Shown here: one piece after another, positions 8,088-16,584 of the stretch
How the letters are laid out: every line of letters starts with the position of its first letter
Numbering within the stretch: position 1 is the stretch's first letter
Assembly (NCBI GenBank): GCA_038229135.1
Contig: JBBROS010000002.1
Coordinates: forward strand, 1-64,000
DNA from: JBBROS01 sp038229135
GTDB taxonomy: Bacteria; Pseudomonadota; Alphaproteobacteria; Acetobacterales; Acetobacteraceae
Direction: 5' to 3'
DNA: 64,000 nucleotides
Notes under the pieces: model-generated
The model's input: only the letters and a program-made list of their open reading frames with translations
What the model was told of the DNA's origin: nothing
The model's database searches: none
Program-made: the position numbers and the translations under genes

Positions 8088-9097
8088 ACCATCTCCGCCG
8101 GGCGCAGGCGGCAGCTGGCCGCGTCCTCCGGCGCCTCCCATTGCAGCGTCGCGTGGTCGATCCCGAACCGCTCCCGCAGCATGGCGCACGCCTCGGCCAC
8201 CACGCCCGGCCCGTCTTTGCGAAGCGGCGGCCCGACCAGGTGTGCCGTCAGCGCCACCTGCGTCGTGCTCAGCGCCCAGATGTGCAGGTCGTGCACCTCC
8301 ACCACGCCCGGCAGCCCGGCCAGCGCCTCCTCCACCGCGCCCCGGTCCACCCCGCGCGGCACCGCATCCATCGCCAGCTCCACGCTCTGCCGCAGCACCC
8401 CCCAGGTGCCCGCCGTGATCACCGCCACGATCAGCAGGCTCGTCACCGGGTCGATCCAGCGCGCCCCGGTCCACAGCACGAGGCCGCCGGCCACCACGAC
8501 ACCCAGGGACACGAGCGCGTCCGACGCCAGGTGCAGGAACGCGGCGCGCACGTTGAGGTCGTCCTTGGAGCCCCGCAGGAACAGCAGCGCCGTGCCTCCG
8601 TTGACCACGATGCCGGCGGCCGCCACCGCCATCACGATGCCGCCTGCCACCTCGGACGGGTGCCAGAACCGCTGCACCGCCTCCACCGCGATGGCGCCCG
8701 CGCCCAGCAGCAGGACCATGGCATTCACCAGCGCAGCCAGGATGCTGCTCCGTCCATACCCGTAGGTGTGCAGCGTCGTCGGACGCCACCGTCCCATCGA
8801 GGCCGCGCCCCAGCTCAGCAGCAGGCCCAGCACGTCGCCCGCGTTGTGCAGCGCGTCGGCCAGCAGCGCCACGCTGCCCGCCAGCAGCCCGAACCCGACC
8901 TGCAGCACGACGAACAGCGCGTTCGCCCCGGCACTCAGCGCGAACCGCGCGCCCCCCTGCGCCGGGTCCGGCCCGTGCGCATGGCCGTGGCCGTGCGAAT
9001 GCCCATGATGACCGGGCCCATGATGACCGGGCCCCTGATGACCGGTCCCCTGATGGCCGGGCCCTTGATGGCCGTGCTCGCCGTGGTCATGCCCCAT
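8084..9097 (-). CDS. Cation diffusion facilitator (CzcD/ZitB-type) with His-rich N terminus
   Basis: A 337-residue inner-membrane antiporter that exports Zn2+ or similar divalent metals in exchange for protons. Residues 3-42 form a His/Gly-rich segment with about fifteen histidines. Six membrane spans follow, with the transport-site motifs HNAGD in span 2 and HLASDA in span 5, then a cytoplasmic C-terminal domain with HDLHIW. The start at 9097 has a strong GGGGGAG six bases upstream. It is coupled to the CzcO-like gene and divergent from a zinc importer. Confidence 0.95.
   Translation of the reverse strand: MGHDHGEHGHQGPGHQGTGHQGPGHHGPGHHGHSHGHGHAHGPDPAQGGARFALSAGANALFVVLQVGFGLLAGSVALLADALHNAGDVLGLLLSWGAASMGRWRPTTLHTYGYGRSSILAALVNAMVLLLGAGAIAVEAVQRFWHPSEVAGGIVMAVAAAGIVVNGGTALLFLRGSKDDLNVRAAFLHLASDALVSLGVVVAGGLVLWTGARWIDPVTSLLIVAVITAGTWGVLRQSVELAMDAVPRGVDRGAVEEALAGLPGVVEVHDLHIWALSTTQVALTAHLVGPPLRKDGPGVVAEACAMLRERFGIDHATLQWEAPEDAASCRLRPAEMV
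9007..9081 (-). repeat. 15-bp tandem repeats encoding the His-rich segment of the CDF
   Basis: About five imperfect 15-base units (starting near 9007, 9022, 9037, 9052 and 9067) each encode a pentapeptide of the type GHQGP or GHHGP. The period is a multiple of three, so gain or loss of units would change the number of histidines without shifting the frame. Confidence 0.85.
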
Positions 9098-9175
9098 CCG
9101 CAACTCCCCCGCCCGGCCACTCGATCTTCGGCCAGGAACCCTGTAGCACCAGCCGCCCTCAACCTGGATACGCCG
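9098..9175. promoter_or_regulatory. Divergent control region between metal exporter and metal importer
   Basis: These 78 bases separate the start of the minus-strand CDF gene from the start of the plus-strand zinc-binding protein gene, so both promoters must lie here or within the coding ends. I see no clear Zur-type palindrome. The placement suggests reciprocal control by metal, but the sequence itself shows no operator I can name. Confidence 0.4.
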
Positions 9176-10060
9176 ATGCGGCCTGCCAAGCTCGTTCTTG
9201 CCCTGATCTCGCTGCTCGCCTCGGCCCAGCTCGCCATCGCCCCGGCCCGCGCCCAAGGCGTCAGCGTCGTCGCCGCCGAGCGCGTCTATGCGGATGTCGC
9301 CGGCCAGATCCTCGGTACTCCCGTACCCGCCATCCTCGCCAACCCGGCGCAGGACCCGCACAGCTACGAGCCGCCGCCCTCGGTCGCCCGCGCGCTCATC
9401 CGCGCCCGGATCGTCGTCGCGAACGGCGCCGGCTACGACCCCTGGGTCGGCCGCCTCCTCCGCACGAGTGCCGCCCCCCGCACGGTCGTCCTGGTCGCCG
9501 ACCTCGTGCCCGGCGCCCGCACGAACCCGCATGCCTGGTTCGACCCCGCCGCCCTCCCCGCCCTCGCGCAGGCCCTCGCTGCCGCCCTCGCCAGTGCCGA
9601 CCCGCCCAATGCCGCCGCCTACGCCGGCCGTGCCCGCGCCTTCGCCGAGAGCTGGGCGCCCATCGACGCCAAGGTCGCTGCCCTCCGCGCCCGCCACGCC
9701 GGACAGCCCATCGCCGCGACCGAACCCGTCCTCGGGCTCATGACGGACGCCATCGGCCTCGCATCCCGCCACGACCGCTTCCAGCGCGCCATCATGAACG
9801 GCACCGAGCCCCGCGCCTCCGACGTCGCTGCCCTCGAGGCGGACCTCCGGCAGCGCCGCGTCCGCCTGATCATCCACAACAGCCAGTCCACGTCACCCAC
9901 TGCGGACCGTATGCTCCGCCTCGCCCGCGGCGCCGGCATCCCCGTGCTCGGCGTGGGCGAGACGCTGCCTGCGAACACCACGGCCCAGGCCTGGGTCGCC
10001 GGGCTGCTGGGCGCGCTGGAGGCCGCCCTCGAGGCCGCTCCCACCCCTTTGCCCCGATGA
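9176..10060 (+). CDS. znuA: Metal ABC transporter substrate-binding protein (ZnuA-like)
   Basis: A 294-residue periplasmic binding protein of cluster A-I with a signal peptide ending near PARAQ (residue 27). Metal ligands are likely in DPHSYEP (His near 61) and NPHAWFDP (His near 118), with further candidates in the IIHNSQS segment. This family supplies Zn2+ or Mn2+ to an ABC importer. It lacks the long His-rich loop of E. coli ZnuA. Its stop overlaps the ATPase gene by four bases, forming a three-gene operon. Zinc is inferred from the family and from the neighbouring CDF. Confidence 0.88.
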   Translation: MRPAKLVLALISLLASAQLAIAPARAQGVSVVAAERVYADVAGQILGTPVPAILANPAQDPHSYEPPPSVARALIRARIVVANGAGYDPWVGRLLRTSAAPRTVVLVADLVPGARTNPHAWFDPAALPALAQALAAALASADPPNAAAYAGRARAFAESWAPIDAKVAALRARHAGQPIAATEPVLGLMTDAIGLASRHDRFQRAIMNGTEPRASDVAALEADLRQRRVRLIIHNSQSTSPTADRMLRLARGAGIPVLGVGETLPANTTAQAWVAGLLGALEAALEAAPTPLPR

Positions 10061-10842
10061 TCGTCCGGTTTCACCAGGCCACGCTCGCCCTCGGCGGCCG
10101 CCCGGTCCTTTCCGGCCTCGACCTCGCGCTCCACCCCGGAGAGCTCGTCGGCCTGCTCGGCCCCAACGGCGCCGGGAAGACGACCCTGCTCCGCGCCATC
10201 CTCGGTCTCGTGCCCCCCTCGGCCGGAACCGTCCACGTGTTCGGCCGCCCCGCCACCCGTGGCAACCCCGGCATCGGCTACATGCCCCAGACCCGCGGCG
10301 ACACGGCCCTGCGGCTGCGCGGCCGCGACGTGCTGGCCGCCGGCGCCGACGGGCACCGCTGGGGCCTCCCATGGCCCGGCCCCGCCACACGCCGCGACAT
10401 CGACCGCGCGCTCGAGCTGGTCGACGCGACCCAGCTCGCCGACCGCCCGATGGCGGACCTCTCCGGCGGCGAGCGCCAGCGCCTGCTCCTCGCCCAGGCC
10501 CTGCTCGGCGCGCCGAAGCTCCTGCTGCTCGACGAGCCGCTCACCCATCTGGACCCGGCGCACCAGGCCGCCCTCGTGGCCCTCGTCGCCCGCCTGCGGA
10601 GCGAGCTCGGCCTCGCCATCCTGTTCGGCGCCCACGACCTCAACCCGCTGCTCGGCGCCATCGACCGTGTGCTGTATGTCGCAGGCGGCCGCGCCACGCT
10701 CGGCAGCGTCGACACCGTCGTCACCGGCCCCGCCCTTACCGCGCTGTACGGGACGTCCATCGAGGTGGTGCGCGCCCAGGGCCGCGTCTTCGTGCTGCCA
10801 TCCCCCGCGCCCATCCAGGAGCACGCCGCTGTTCCAGGATGA
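10057..10842 (+). CDS. znuC: Metal ABC transporter ATP-binding protein (ZnuC-like)
   Basis: A 261-residue ATPase of the zinc/manganese importer. Walker A is GPNGAGKTT near residue 35, the ABC signature LSGGERQR near 134, Walker B LLLLDEPL near 154, and the switch His in GAHDLN. It is translationally coupled to the binding-protein gene upstream, and the permease start follows four bases after its stop. Confidence 0.94.
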   Translation: MIVRFHQATLALGGRPVLSGLDLALHPGELVGLLGPNGAGKTTLLRAILGLVPPSAGTVHVFGRPATRGNPGIGYMPQTRGDTALRLRGRDVLAAGADGHRWGLPWPGPATRRDIDRALELVDATQLADRPMADLSGGERQRLLLAQALLGAPKLLLLDEPLTHLDPAHQAALVALVARLRSELGLAILFGAHDLNPLLGAIDRVLYVAGGRATLGSVDTVVTGPALTALYGTSIEVVRAQGRVFVLPSPAPIQEHAAVPG

Positions 10843-10846
10843 GTTC

Positions 10847-11695
10847 ATGCGCAACGCCTTCGCGGCGGGCACGCTGGTAGCGGTGCTGGCCGGCCCGGTG
10901 GGCTACGCGCTCGTGCTGCGCGGCCAGAGCTTCGCAGGGCACGCGCTGGCGCATCTGGGCTTCACCGGGGCCACCGGCGCCGTGCTGCTCGGGCTGCCGC
11001 CGCTCTGGGGCGTGATCGCCATCACGGCCCTCGGCGGCGCCGCCATGGGCGCCATGGGCGAGCAGCAGGGCAGCCAGCGGGACGTGGCGATCGGCGTGGT
11101 CCTGGCCCTGGCACTCGGCCTCGGCGTGCTGTTCCTCGGGTTCTTCACCACCAGCGCCACCCAGGCCACGTCGCTCCTGTTCGGCAACGTGCTCGGCGTC
11201 GATGCGCCGACGCTCTGGACACTTCTGGCCATCACGCTCGCCACGCTGGCCGCCCTCGCCATCCTCGCCCGGCCCCTGCTGTTCGCCAGCCTGCAGCCCG
11301 AGCTCGCCGAGGCCCGCGGCGTGCCCCTCCGCCGCATCGGCGTCCTGTTCCTCGCACTGACCGGCCTCGCCGTCGCCGGATGCGTCCAGGTGGTCGGCGT
11401 GCTGCTCGTCTTCGCCCTCCTCGTCGCCCCCGCCGCTGCCGCCCGCGCCCTCACCCCCCGCCTGCTCCAGGGCGCCACCCTCGCCACCGCGCTGGCCCTC
11501 AGCCAGACCTGGTGCGGACTCGCCCTCGCCTGGTTCACGGACTGGCCCGTCAGCTTCTGGATCAGCCTGCTCAGCGCCGGCACCTATGTGGCCGCAACGA
11601 TGCTCGAACGGAACCGCCCTTCCCCGCTGCCTTTGCGCGATGGGCCGGGCCGCCCTTCCCCCCTCCCCTTGCGGGAGGGGCCGGGGAAGGGGTGA
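10847..11695 (+). CDS. znuB: Metal ABC transporter permease (ZnuB-like), tail encoded by repeat DNA
   Basis: A 282-residue membrane subunit of the ABC-3 family with about eight hydrophobic spans, including the conserved HALAHLGFTGATGA segment near residues 26-40. Its last 26 or so residues read RPSPLPLRDGPG then RPSPLPLREGPGKG and come from two copies of the family A palindromic repeat, so the native C terminus was probably near LERN. The start ATG at 10847 lies four bases after the ATPase stop. Confidence 0.92.
   Translation: MRNAFAAGTLVAVLAGPVGYALVLRGQSFAGHALAHLGFTGATGAVLLGLPPLWGVIAITALGGAAMGAMGEQQGSQRDVAIGVVLALALGLGVLFLGFFTTSATQATSLLFGNVLGVDAPTLWTLLAITLATLAALAILARPLLFASLQPELAEARGVPLRRIGVLFLALTGLAVAGCVQVVGVLLVFALLVAPAAAARALTPRLLQGATLATALALSQTWCGLALAWFTDWPVSFWISLLSAGTYVAATMLERNRPSPLPLRDGPGRPSPLPLREGPGKG
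11618..11692 (+). repeat. Family A repeats, one degenerate and one good copy, inside a reading frame
   Basis: The good copy at 11653-11692 closely matches 1719-1756 and 61552-61589. A degenerate copy at about 11618-11650 precedes it. Both are translated as the tail of the zinc permease, and the stop codon lies at the end of the second copy. The palindrome could also terminate transcription of the operon. Confidence 0.75.
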
Positions 11696-11725
11696 CCACA
11701 CGAACAGGCCCACTCCGCCAACACC

Positions 11726-12481
11726 TCAAGCCGCCAGATACCCCCCATCCACCACCAGGCTCTGCCCCGTCACGTAGGCACTCGCCCCGCTCGCCAGGAA
11801 CACCGCCGCACCCACGATGTCCGCATCCGTCCCGAACCGCCCCTGCGGCGTGGCGGCCAGCAGCTTCGCGCTCAGCGCCTCGTTGGCGATCATCCCCGCC
11901 GTGAGGTCCGTCGCGAAATAGCCGGGCGCGATGCAGTTCACCCGCACCCCTCGCGCCGCCCAATCCAAGGCGAGCGCCTTCACCATCAGCTCCACGCCCC
12001 CCTTGCTCGCGCAGTACGGCACCGAGCGCCGCAGCCCGACATGCCCCGCCACGGAGCTGATCACGATCACGGAGCCACCTTCCCCGATCGCGCCCCCCAC
12101 ATGCTTGCAACACAGGAACGTGCCCGTGAGGTTCACGTCCAGCACGCTCCGCCACTCCTCGAGGCTCGTGCGCTCGATGCCCTTGTAGATCGGGTTGACC
12201 CCGGCGTTGCACACGAGCGCGTCGATCCGCCCGAACCGCGCCATCGCGGCATCCCGCAGCCGCTCCACGTCGGCCTCCACCGCCACGTCCGCCACCTGCA
12301 CCAACACCTCGCCGCCGATGGAAGCCGCCGTCGCCTCGAGCGTGCCCGCCGTCCGCCCGCACACCACCAGCCGCGCCCCGTGCGCCGCGAGCCCGGTGGC
12401 GATCGCCCGGCCGATGCCGCGCCCCCCGCCCGTCACGACGCAGACCCGCCCGGCCAGGTCGAACGGGCTTCCCGCGATCAA
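11726..12481 (-). CDS. Short-chain dehydrogenase/reductase (SDR)
   Basis: A 251-residue classical SDR of the 3-ketoacyl-ACP reductase-like type. The cofactor motif TGGGRGIG is near residue 17, NAGV near 91, a catalytic Ser in VISSVAG, and YCASKGG gives the Tyr/Lys pair. The C-terminal GQSLVVDGGYLA is typical. The start is a TTG at 12481 that overlaps the stop of the upstream acyl-CoA dehydrogenase (TTGA), so the two are coupled. The substrate is not evident; the neighbour suggests a hydroxyacyl or alcohol intermediate. Confidence 0.9.
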   Translation of the reverse strand: MIAGSPFDLAGRVCVVTGGGRGIGRAIATGLAAHGARLVVCGRTAGTLEATAASIGGEVLVQVADVAVEADVERLRDAAMARFGRIDALVCNAGVNPIYKGIERTSLEEWRSVLDVNLTGTFLCCKHVGGAIGEGGSVIVISSVAGHVGLRRSVPYCASKGGVELMVKALALDWAARGVRVNCIAPGYFATDLTAGMIANEALSAKLLAATPQGRFGTDADIVGAAVFLASGASAYVTGQSLVVDGGYLAA

Positions 12482-13659
12482 TGGTTCGCTCCGTGCTTCA
12501 CCAGGTGCTTGGCCAGCGCCCAGCGATGCACCTCGCTCGGCCCGTCATAGATCCGAAAGCCCCGCACCTCGCGGAAGATCCGCTCCACCACCGTCTCGCC
12601 CGTGACCCCCTGGCCGCCCAGCACCTGCACGCAGCGGTCCGCCACGCGGTAGATCGCCTCGCTGCACACCACCTTCGCGATGCTGCTCTCGGTGCCCGCC
12701 CGCTCGCCCTGGTCCAGCAACCAGGCCGTGTGCCAGATGGTCAGGCGGCTCGTGCGGATGTCCATGTCGTTGTCGGCCAGCATGAAGCCCACGCCCTCGT
12801 GCTCGGCCAGCGTCCGCCCGAAGGCCTGGCGCTTGGACGCATAGCCCAGCGCGATGTCCTGCGCCCGCCGCGCGCTGCCCAACCAGCGCATGCAGTGCGT
12901 CAGCCGCGCCGGCGCCAAGCGCACCTGCGCGTAGCGGAACCCCTGCCCGGCCTCGCCCAATATGTCCGCCTCGGGCACGCGCAGCCCCTCGAACCGCACC
13001 ACCGCGTGGCCGCCGGCGAAGCCCTGGTCCAGGCTGTCCATGGTGCGCTCGATGCGGATGCCGGGCTCCTTCATGTCGGCCAGGAACATGGTGGCCTTGC
13101 CGTCCTGTGGTCCGCCCTCCATCCGCGCCATGACGATTGCGAACCCGGCGCCCACCGCCCCCGTGGTGAACCACTTGGCGCCGTCGATCACATAGGCGTC
13201 GCCGTCCAGCCGCGCCGTGGTGGCGAGTGCGGCCGGGTCGGACCCGGCGCCCGGGGGCGGCTCTGTCATGCAGAAGCAGCTGCGGATGGCGCCCGATGCC
13301 AGGGGCCGCAGCCAGCGCTCCTTCTGCGCCGGCGTCGCCACCACCTCCAGCAGGTGCATGTTGCCCTCGTCCGGGGCCGAGATGTTCAGCGCCAGCGGCC
13401 CGAGCAGGCTGTAGCCCGCCTCCTCGAACACCACCGCCTTGCCCACGTGCCCGAGCCCGAGCCCCCCGAACTCCGTCGACACGTGCGGCGCCAGGAGCCC
13501 GGCCTCCCGCGCCATCGCCTGCAAATCCACCCGCAGCCCGTCCTCCGGCCCGTGCGGGCCCTGGCGCGGGTCCTTTTCCAAGGGCAGCACGCGGTCCCGG
13601 ATGAACTCGCGGGTCCGCTCCTGCAAGGCGACGAGGTCGGTCGGGAGGGAAAAATCCAT
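12478..13659 (-). CDS. Acyl-CoA dehydrogenase (ACAD10/11-like)
   Basis: A 393-residue FAD enzyme that oxidises acyl-CoA to the 2-enoyl-CoA. It has the N-terminal helical domain, the CFCMTEPPPGAGSDP flavin-binding segment near 146-160 and the C-terminal helical domain. The catalytic-base region reads IYDGPSEVHR, with Asp where medium-chain dehydrogenases have Glu, as in the ACAD11 branch. The ATG at 13659 is preferred over a longer frame to 13749, because the extension has no family resemblance and includes part of a repeat. It is coupled to the SDR. Confidence 0.92.
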   Translation of the reverse strand: MDFSLPTDLVALQERTREFIRDRVLPLEKDPRQGPHGPEDGLRVDLQAMAREAGLLAPHVSTEFGGLGLGHVGKAVVFEEAGYSLLGPLALNISAPDEGNMHLLEVVATPAQKERWLRPLASGAIRSCFCMTEPPPGAGSDPAALATTARLDGDAYVIDGAKWFTTGAVGAGFAIVMARMEGGPQDGKATMFLADMKEPGIRIERTMDSLDQGFAGGHAVVRFEGLRVPEADILGEAGQGFRYAQVRLAPARLTHCMRWLGSARRAQDIALGYASKRQAFGRTLAEHEGVGFMLADNDMDIRTSRLTIWHTAWLLDQGERAGTESSIAKVVCSEAIYRVADRCVQVLGGQGVTGETVVERIFREVRGFRIYDGPSEVHRWALAKHLVKHGANH

Positions 13660-13731
13660 GTCGGCGCTTTCGATGCTCGCCCAAAGGTAGCGCGTTCGGT
13701 CGCGGTCACCATCCCACAGTTCCCAAGGAAC

Positions 13732-13756
13732 CGTCATCGCGAGCCGCATCCAGGGG
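13732..13756. repeat. Degraded half copy of family B repeat
   Basis: The sequence matches the left arm of the inverted repeat at 53917-53951 with an internal deletion of about ten bases. No right arm is present. It lies in the 176-base divergent gap between the acyl-CoA dehydrogenase and the aminotransferase. Confidence 0.55.
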
Positions 13757-13835
13757 TGGCCCCGCAGCAGCCCCTGCGCTAGCGTCCTCTCAAAGCCATG
13801 CGGGCATTCTCCCGCCTGACGGGAAGGATCGCTCC

Positions 13836-15011
13836 ATGACGCGCAAGACCGGCCGCCAGTTCTTCAGCAACCCGGGCCCGACGAACATCCCGGACAGCGT
13901 GCTTCGCGCCATGGACCGCCCGACCATCGACTTCATGGACCCGGAGTTCATCGCCGTCTTCCACCATGCCGCCGCCGGCCTCAAGCGCGTGCTGCGGACG
14001 GAGGGCGAGCTCTTCTTCTACACCGCCTCGGGCCACGGCTCGTGGGAAGCGACGCTCCTCAACCTGCTCTCCCCGGGCGACCACGTGCTGGTGATCGAAA
14101 GCGGCTGGTTCAGCGAGGGCTGGGCCGACATGGCGCGCAGCCATGGCCTGGTGCCGCAGGTGGTGCAGGCCGATTGGCGCCGCGGCGCGGACCCGGCCGC
14201 CATCGAATCGGCCCTGCGCGCCGATCGTGCAGGCGCCATCAAGGCCGTGCTCGCCGTGCACAACGAGACGGCGACCGGGCTCGTGAACCCGCTCGAGGCC
14301 ATCCGCGGCGCCATCGATGCGGCCGGGCACCAGGCGCTCTACATGGTCGACACCATTTCGTCGCTGGGCTCGCTCGAGTTCCGCATGGACGATTGGGGCA
14401 TCGATGCCGTGGTGGGCGGGAGCCAGAAGGGGCTGATGCTGCCCACCGGCTTCAGCTTCACCGCCGTCTCGGCCAAGGGCATGGCGGCGCATGCCGGGTC
14501 CACGCTGCCCAAGCACTACTTCAACTGGTCCGAGATGGTGAAGCGGCCGCACCGCAGCTTCGTCGGCACCGTGCCGACCAGCCTGTTCTACGGCCTTCAG
14601 GAGAGCCTGCGCCTGATCGACGACGAGGGGCTGGACGCGGTGATCGCGCGCCACCACCGCCTGGCCGAGGCCACGCGCCGCGCCGTGCGCACGTGGTCGG
14701 CCAACGCCGGGCCGCAGCTTTTTGGGCTGGACCCGTCCCGCCTGTCGGACAGCGTGACGGCGGTGCTGATGCCGGAGGGGCACAATGCCGAGGCGGTCCG
14801 CAAGGTCGCGCTCGACCGCTACAACGTCTCGATCGGCGGCGGCCTCGGGCGGCTCGGCGGCCAGGTGTTCCGCATCGGGCACCTGGGGGACCTGAACGAG
14901 CCGATGATCCTGGGCACCCTCGGCGCGATCGAGATGAGCCTGAAGGTGGCCGGCGTGCCGTATGGCCGCGGTGGCGTGGATGCGGCGATGGAGTGGCTCG
15001 CGGCGGCCTGA
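13836..15011 (+). CDS. Class V aminotransferase (serine/alanine-glyoxylate type)
   Basis: A 391-residue fold-type I PLP enzyme. The PLP-binding Lys is in GGSQKGLMLP near residue 197, the phosphate-binding turn in TASGHGSWEA near 58, and an N-terminal NPGPTNIP is typical of alanine-glyoxylate and serine-glyoxylate aminotransferases. Such enzymes transfer an amino group to glyoxylate or pyruvate, in the serine cycle or photorespiratory salvage. No other serine-cycle gene is nearby, so the exact donor is unknown. It stands alone on the plus strand. Confidence 0.9.
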   Translation: MTRKTGRQFFSNPGPTNIPDSVLRAMDRPTIDFMDPEFIAVFHHAAAGLKRVLRTEGELFFYTASGHGSWEATLLNLLSPGDHVLVIESGWFSEGWADMARSHGLVPQVVQADWRRGADPAAIESALRADRAGAIKAVLAVHNETATGLVNPLEAIRGAIDAAGHQALYMVDTISSLGSLEFRMDDWGIDAVVGGSQKGLMLPTGFSFTAVSAKGMAAHAGSTLPKHYFNWSEMVKRPHRSFVGTVPTSLFYGLQESLRLIDDEGLDAVIARHHRLAEATRRAVRTWSANAGPQLFGLDPSRLSDSVTAVLMPEGHNAEAVRKVALDRYNVSIGGGLGRLGGQVFRIGHLGDLNEPMILGTLGAIEMSLKVAGVPYGRGGVDAAMEWLAAA

Positions 15012-15037
15012 TCGGGCGGTGCGGCATGCCGTCGGGC

Positions 15038-15910
15038 TCAGGCCCGGCGGCGCATCCACACCAGGCCGACCACACCGAAGCCGAGCAGCGCCCACGTGCC
15101 GGGCTCGGGCACGGCGATGAGGTCGTAGCCGAGGACGTCGAGCGCCCGCACGTCGAGCGCCGTCACGTCCCTCACCTGGCCAGGGCTGAACGTCGGCGCC
15201 ATGATGCCGGGCGAATTCACGACCCAATGGCTGGCCTGGTAATCGACCGAGGCGCCGTTGGAGAAAGCCTGGATGCTCGTCGCACCGCCATCGATCGAGA
15301 AATAGGCGGTCGGGCTGGCGCCATAGCGGAACAGGTCGAGCACGGTGGTCGAGGCCGGTGGATTGTCGATCCCGGAGGTGAACCCGAGCGCATGCCCGAT
15401 CTCGTGCGCAGCCACGCCGATCAGGTCGTAGGTGCCGGAGGCGACCGTATTGTTCGTGCGGCTCGTGCTGAAGCCGTAGGCCGTCGAGAACTCGATCGTC
15501 GCGTCCGTGGTGGCCAACACGGTGCCGCCAAGCGCCTTCGCCTGCGCGCTGGCCAGGCTGATCTGGCCCGGGCGGCTCGCTGCCAGATGCGCCACGGCCG
15601 TGGCGTCGTCGGCGCCCATCGCATCGGCCGCCAGCGCGTTGCGAACGTTCGTGTAGCTGAAGGTGGAGTAGCTGATCCCCGTCTGCCCCAGCACGCCGGA
15701 GCCCAGCGCCTTGAAGCCGACGGCCAGGTTGACCGTGATCGGGTCCGAGAACACCGTCGACCATTCGGCTGCGGCCGTCTGGAACGCGCCCAGCTGCGCG
15801 GCAGTGAGCGTATCGCCCGACGCCTGCAAGATGTTGAATGTCAGCGCAGCGGCATTCTGCCCGAAGCCGAAGGCAACGGCGCCACTCAACAGCATCGTCC
15901 GAACCGTCAT
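15038..15910 (-). CDS. PEP-CTERM-anchored zinc metalloprotease
   Basis: A 290-residue secreted protein. It has an N-terminal signal (cleavage likely after AAA near residue 22), a metzincin zinc motif HEIGHALGF near residue 168, and a C-terminal sorting signal: VPEPGTWALL, a hydrophobic span and RRR. The PEP-CTERM signal is cleaved by an exosortase, which places the protein at the outer surface or in exopolysaccharide. It resembles the NF038122 group of putative metalloproteases. No exosortase gene is in this window. The physiological substrate is unknown. Confidence 0.88.
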   Translation of the reverse strand: MTVRTMLLSGAVAFGFGQNAAALTFNILQASGDTLTAAQLGAFQTAAAEWSTVFSDPITVNLAVGFKALGSGVLGQTGISYSTFSYTNVRNALAADAMGADDATAVAHLAASRPGQISLASAQAKALGGTVLATTDATIEFSTAYGFSTSRTNNTVASGTYDLIGVAAHEIGHALGFTSGIDNPPASTTVLDLFRYGASPTAYFSIDGGATSIQAFSNGASVDYQASHWVVNSPGIMAPTFSPGQVRDVTALDVRALDVLGYDLIAVPEPGTWALLGFGVVGLVWMRRRA

Positions 15911-16055
15911 GGCGTCCTGTCTCTCGATTCAGACGTTCATAGCCGCCGTATGGCATCGAAGCCAGCCCGCTCAACTCTTCGCGATCGGCGCCGGGCCAGC
16001 CGGGATGCAACATGATGCTGGCGCCCCACATGAGGAGGGGTGAAGAAGGGCGGCC

Positions 16056-16574
16056 ATGATCCATTACGACCTCGTCTGCGAGCACATGCACGGCTTCGAC
16101 GGCTGGTTCCGCGACAGCGCTGCTTTCGATATGCAAGCCGAGCGCGCGCTCGTGGCCTGCCCGCACTGTGGCAGCCTGAAGGTTCGGCGCGCGCTGATGG
16201 CGCCTCGCGTGGCTAAGCGCCGGCGCAACGCCGCTCCGGCGACCATCGATCCATCGGGCCAACCCGTCGGCGCGCCACAGCCGCAGGCATCGAAGCCCGA
16301 CGCCCAGGGGCCCGACGCTTCCAGGTCCGACGCACGGATGGGAGCAGCCCTTCCCGACGAGGTCCGCGCCGCCCTGCAGCGCCTTCGGTCGGAGGTGGAG
16401 CAGCGCTGCGAGAACGTGGGCGAGCGCTTCGTCGAGGAGGCGCGCGCCATCCATCACGGCGACATCGAGCCCCGCCCGATCTACGGCGACGCCACGCCCG
16501 AGCAGGCCGAAGCGCTGGCCGACGAGGGCGTGCCCATCGCGCGCATCCCGTGGGTGCCGCGCGCGGACAGCTAG
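16056..16574 (+). CDS. DUF1178 family protein
   Basis: A 172-residue cytoplasmic protein with the family hallmarks MIHYDLVC, HGFDGWF and ACPHCGS, which suggest a small zinc ribbon, followed by a variable Pro/Asp-rich linker and the conserved C-terminal GDATPEQAEALADEGVP segment. The family is widespread in alphaproteobacteria and has no assigned function. It has its own ribosome-binding site and does not overlap its neighbours. Confidence 0.9.
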   Translation: MIHYDLVCEHMHGFDGWFRDSAAFDMQAERALVACPHCGSLKVRRALMAPRVAKRRRNAAPATIDPSGQPVGAPQPQASKPDAQGPDASRSDARMGAALPDEVRAALQRLRSEVEQRCENVGERFVEEARAIHHGDIEPRPIYGDATPEQAEALADEGVPIARIPWVPRADS

Positions 16575-16584
16575 AGCGGCCGTT

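Noticed and set aside
13779..16457. An 892-codon minus-strand frame opposite the aminotransferase
   Set aside because: It overlaps the aminotransferase, metalloprotease and DUF1178 genes out of frame; a GC-driven shadow.
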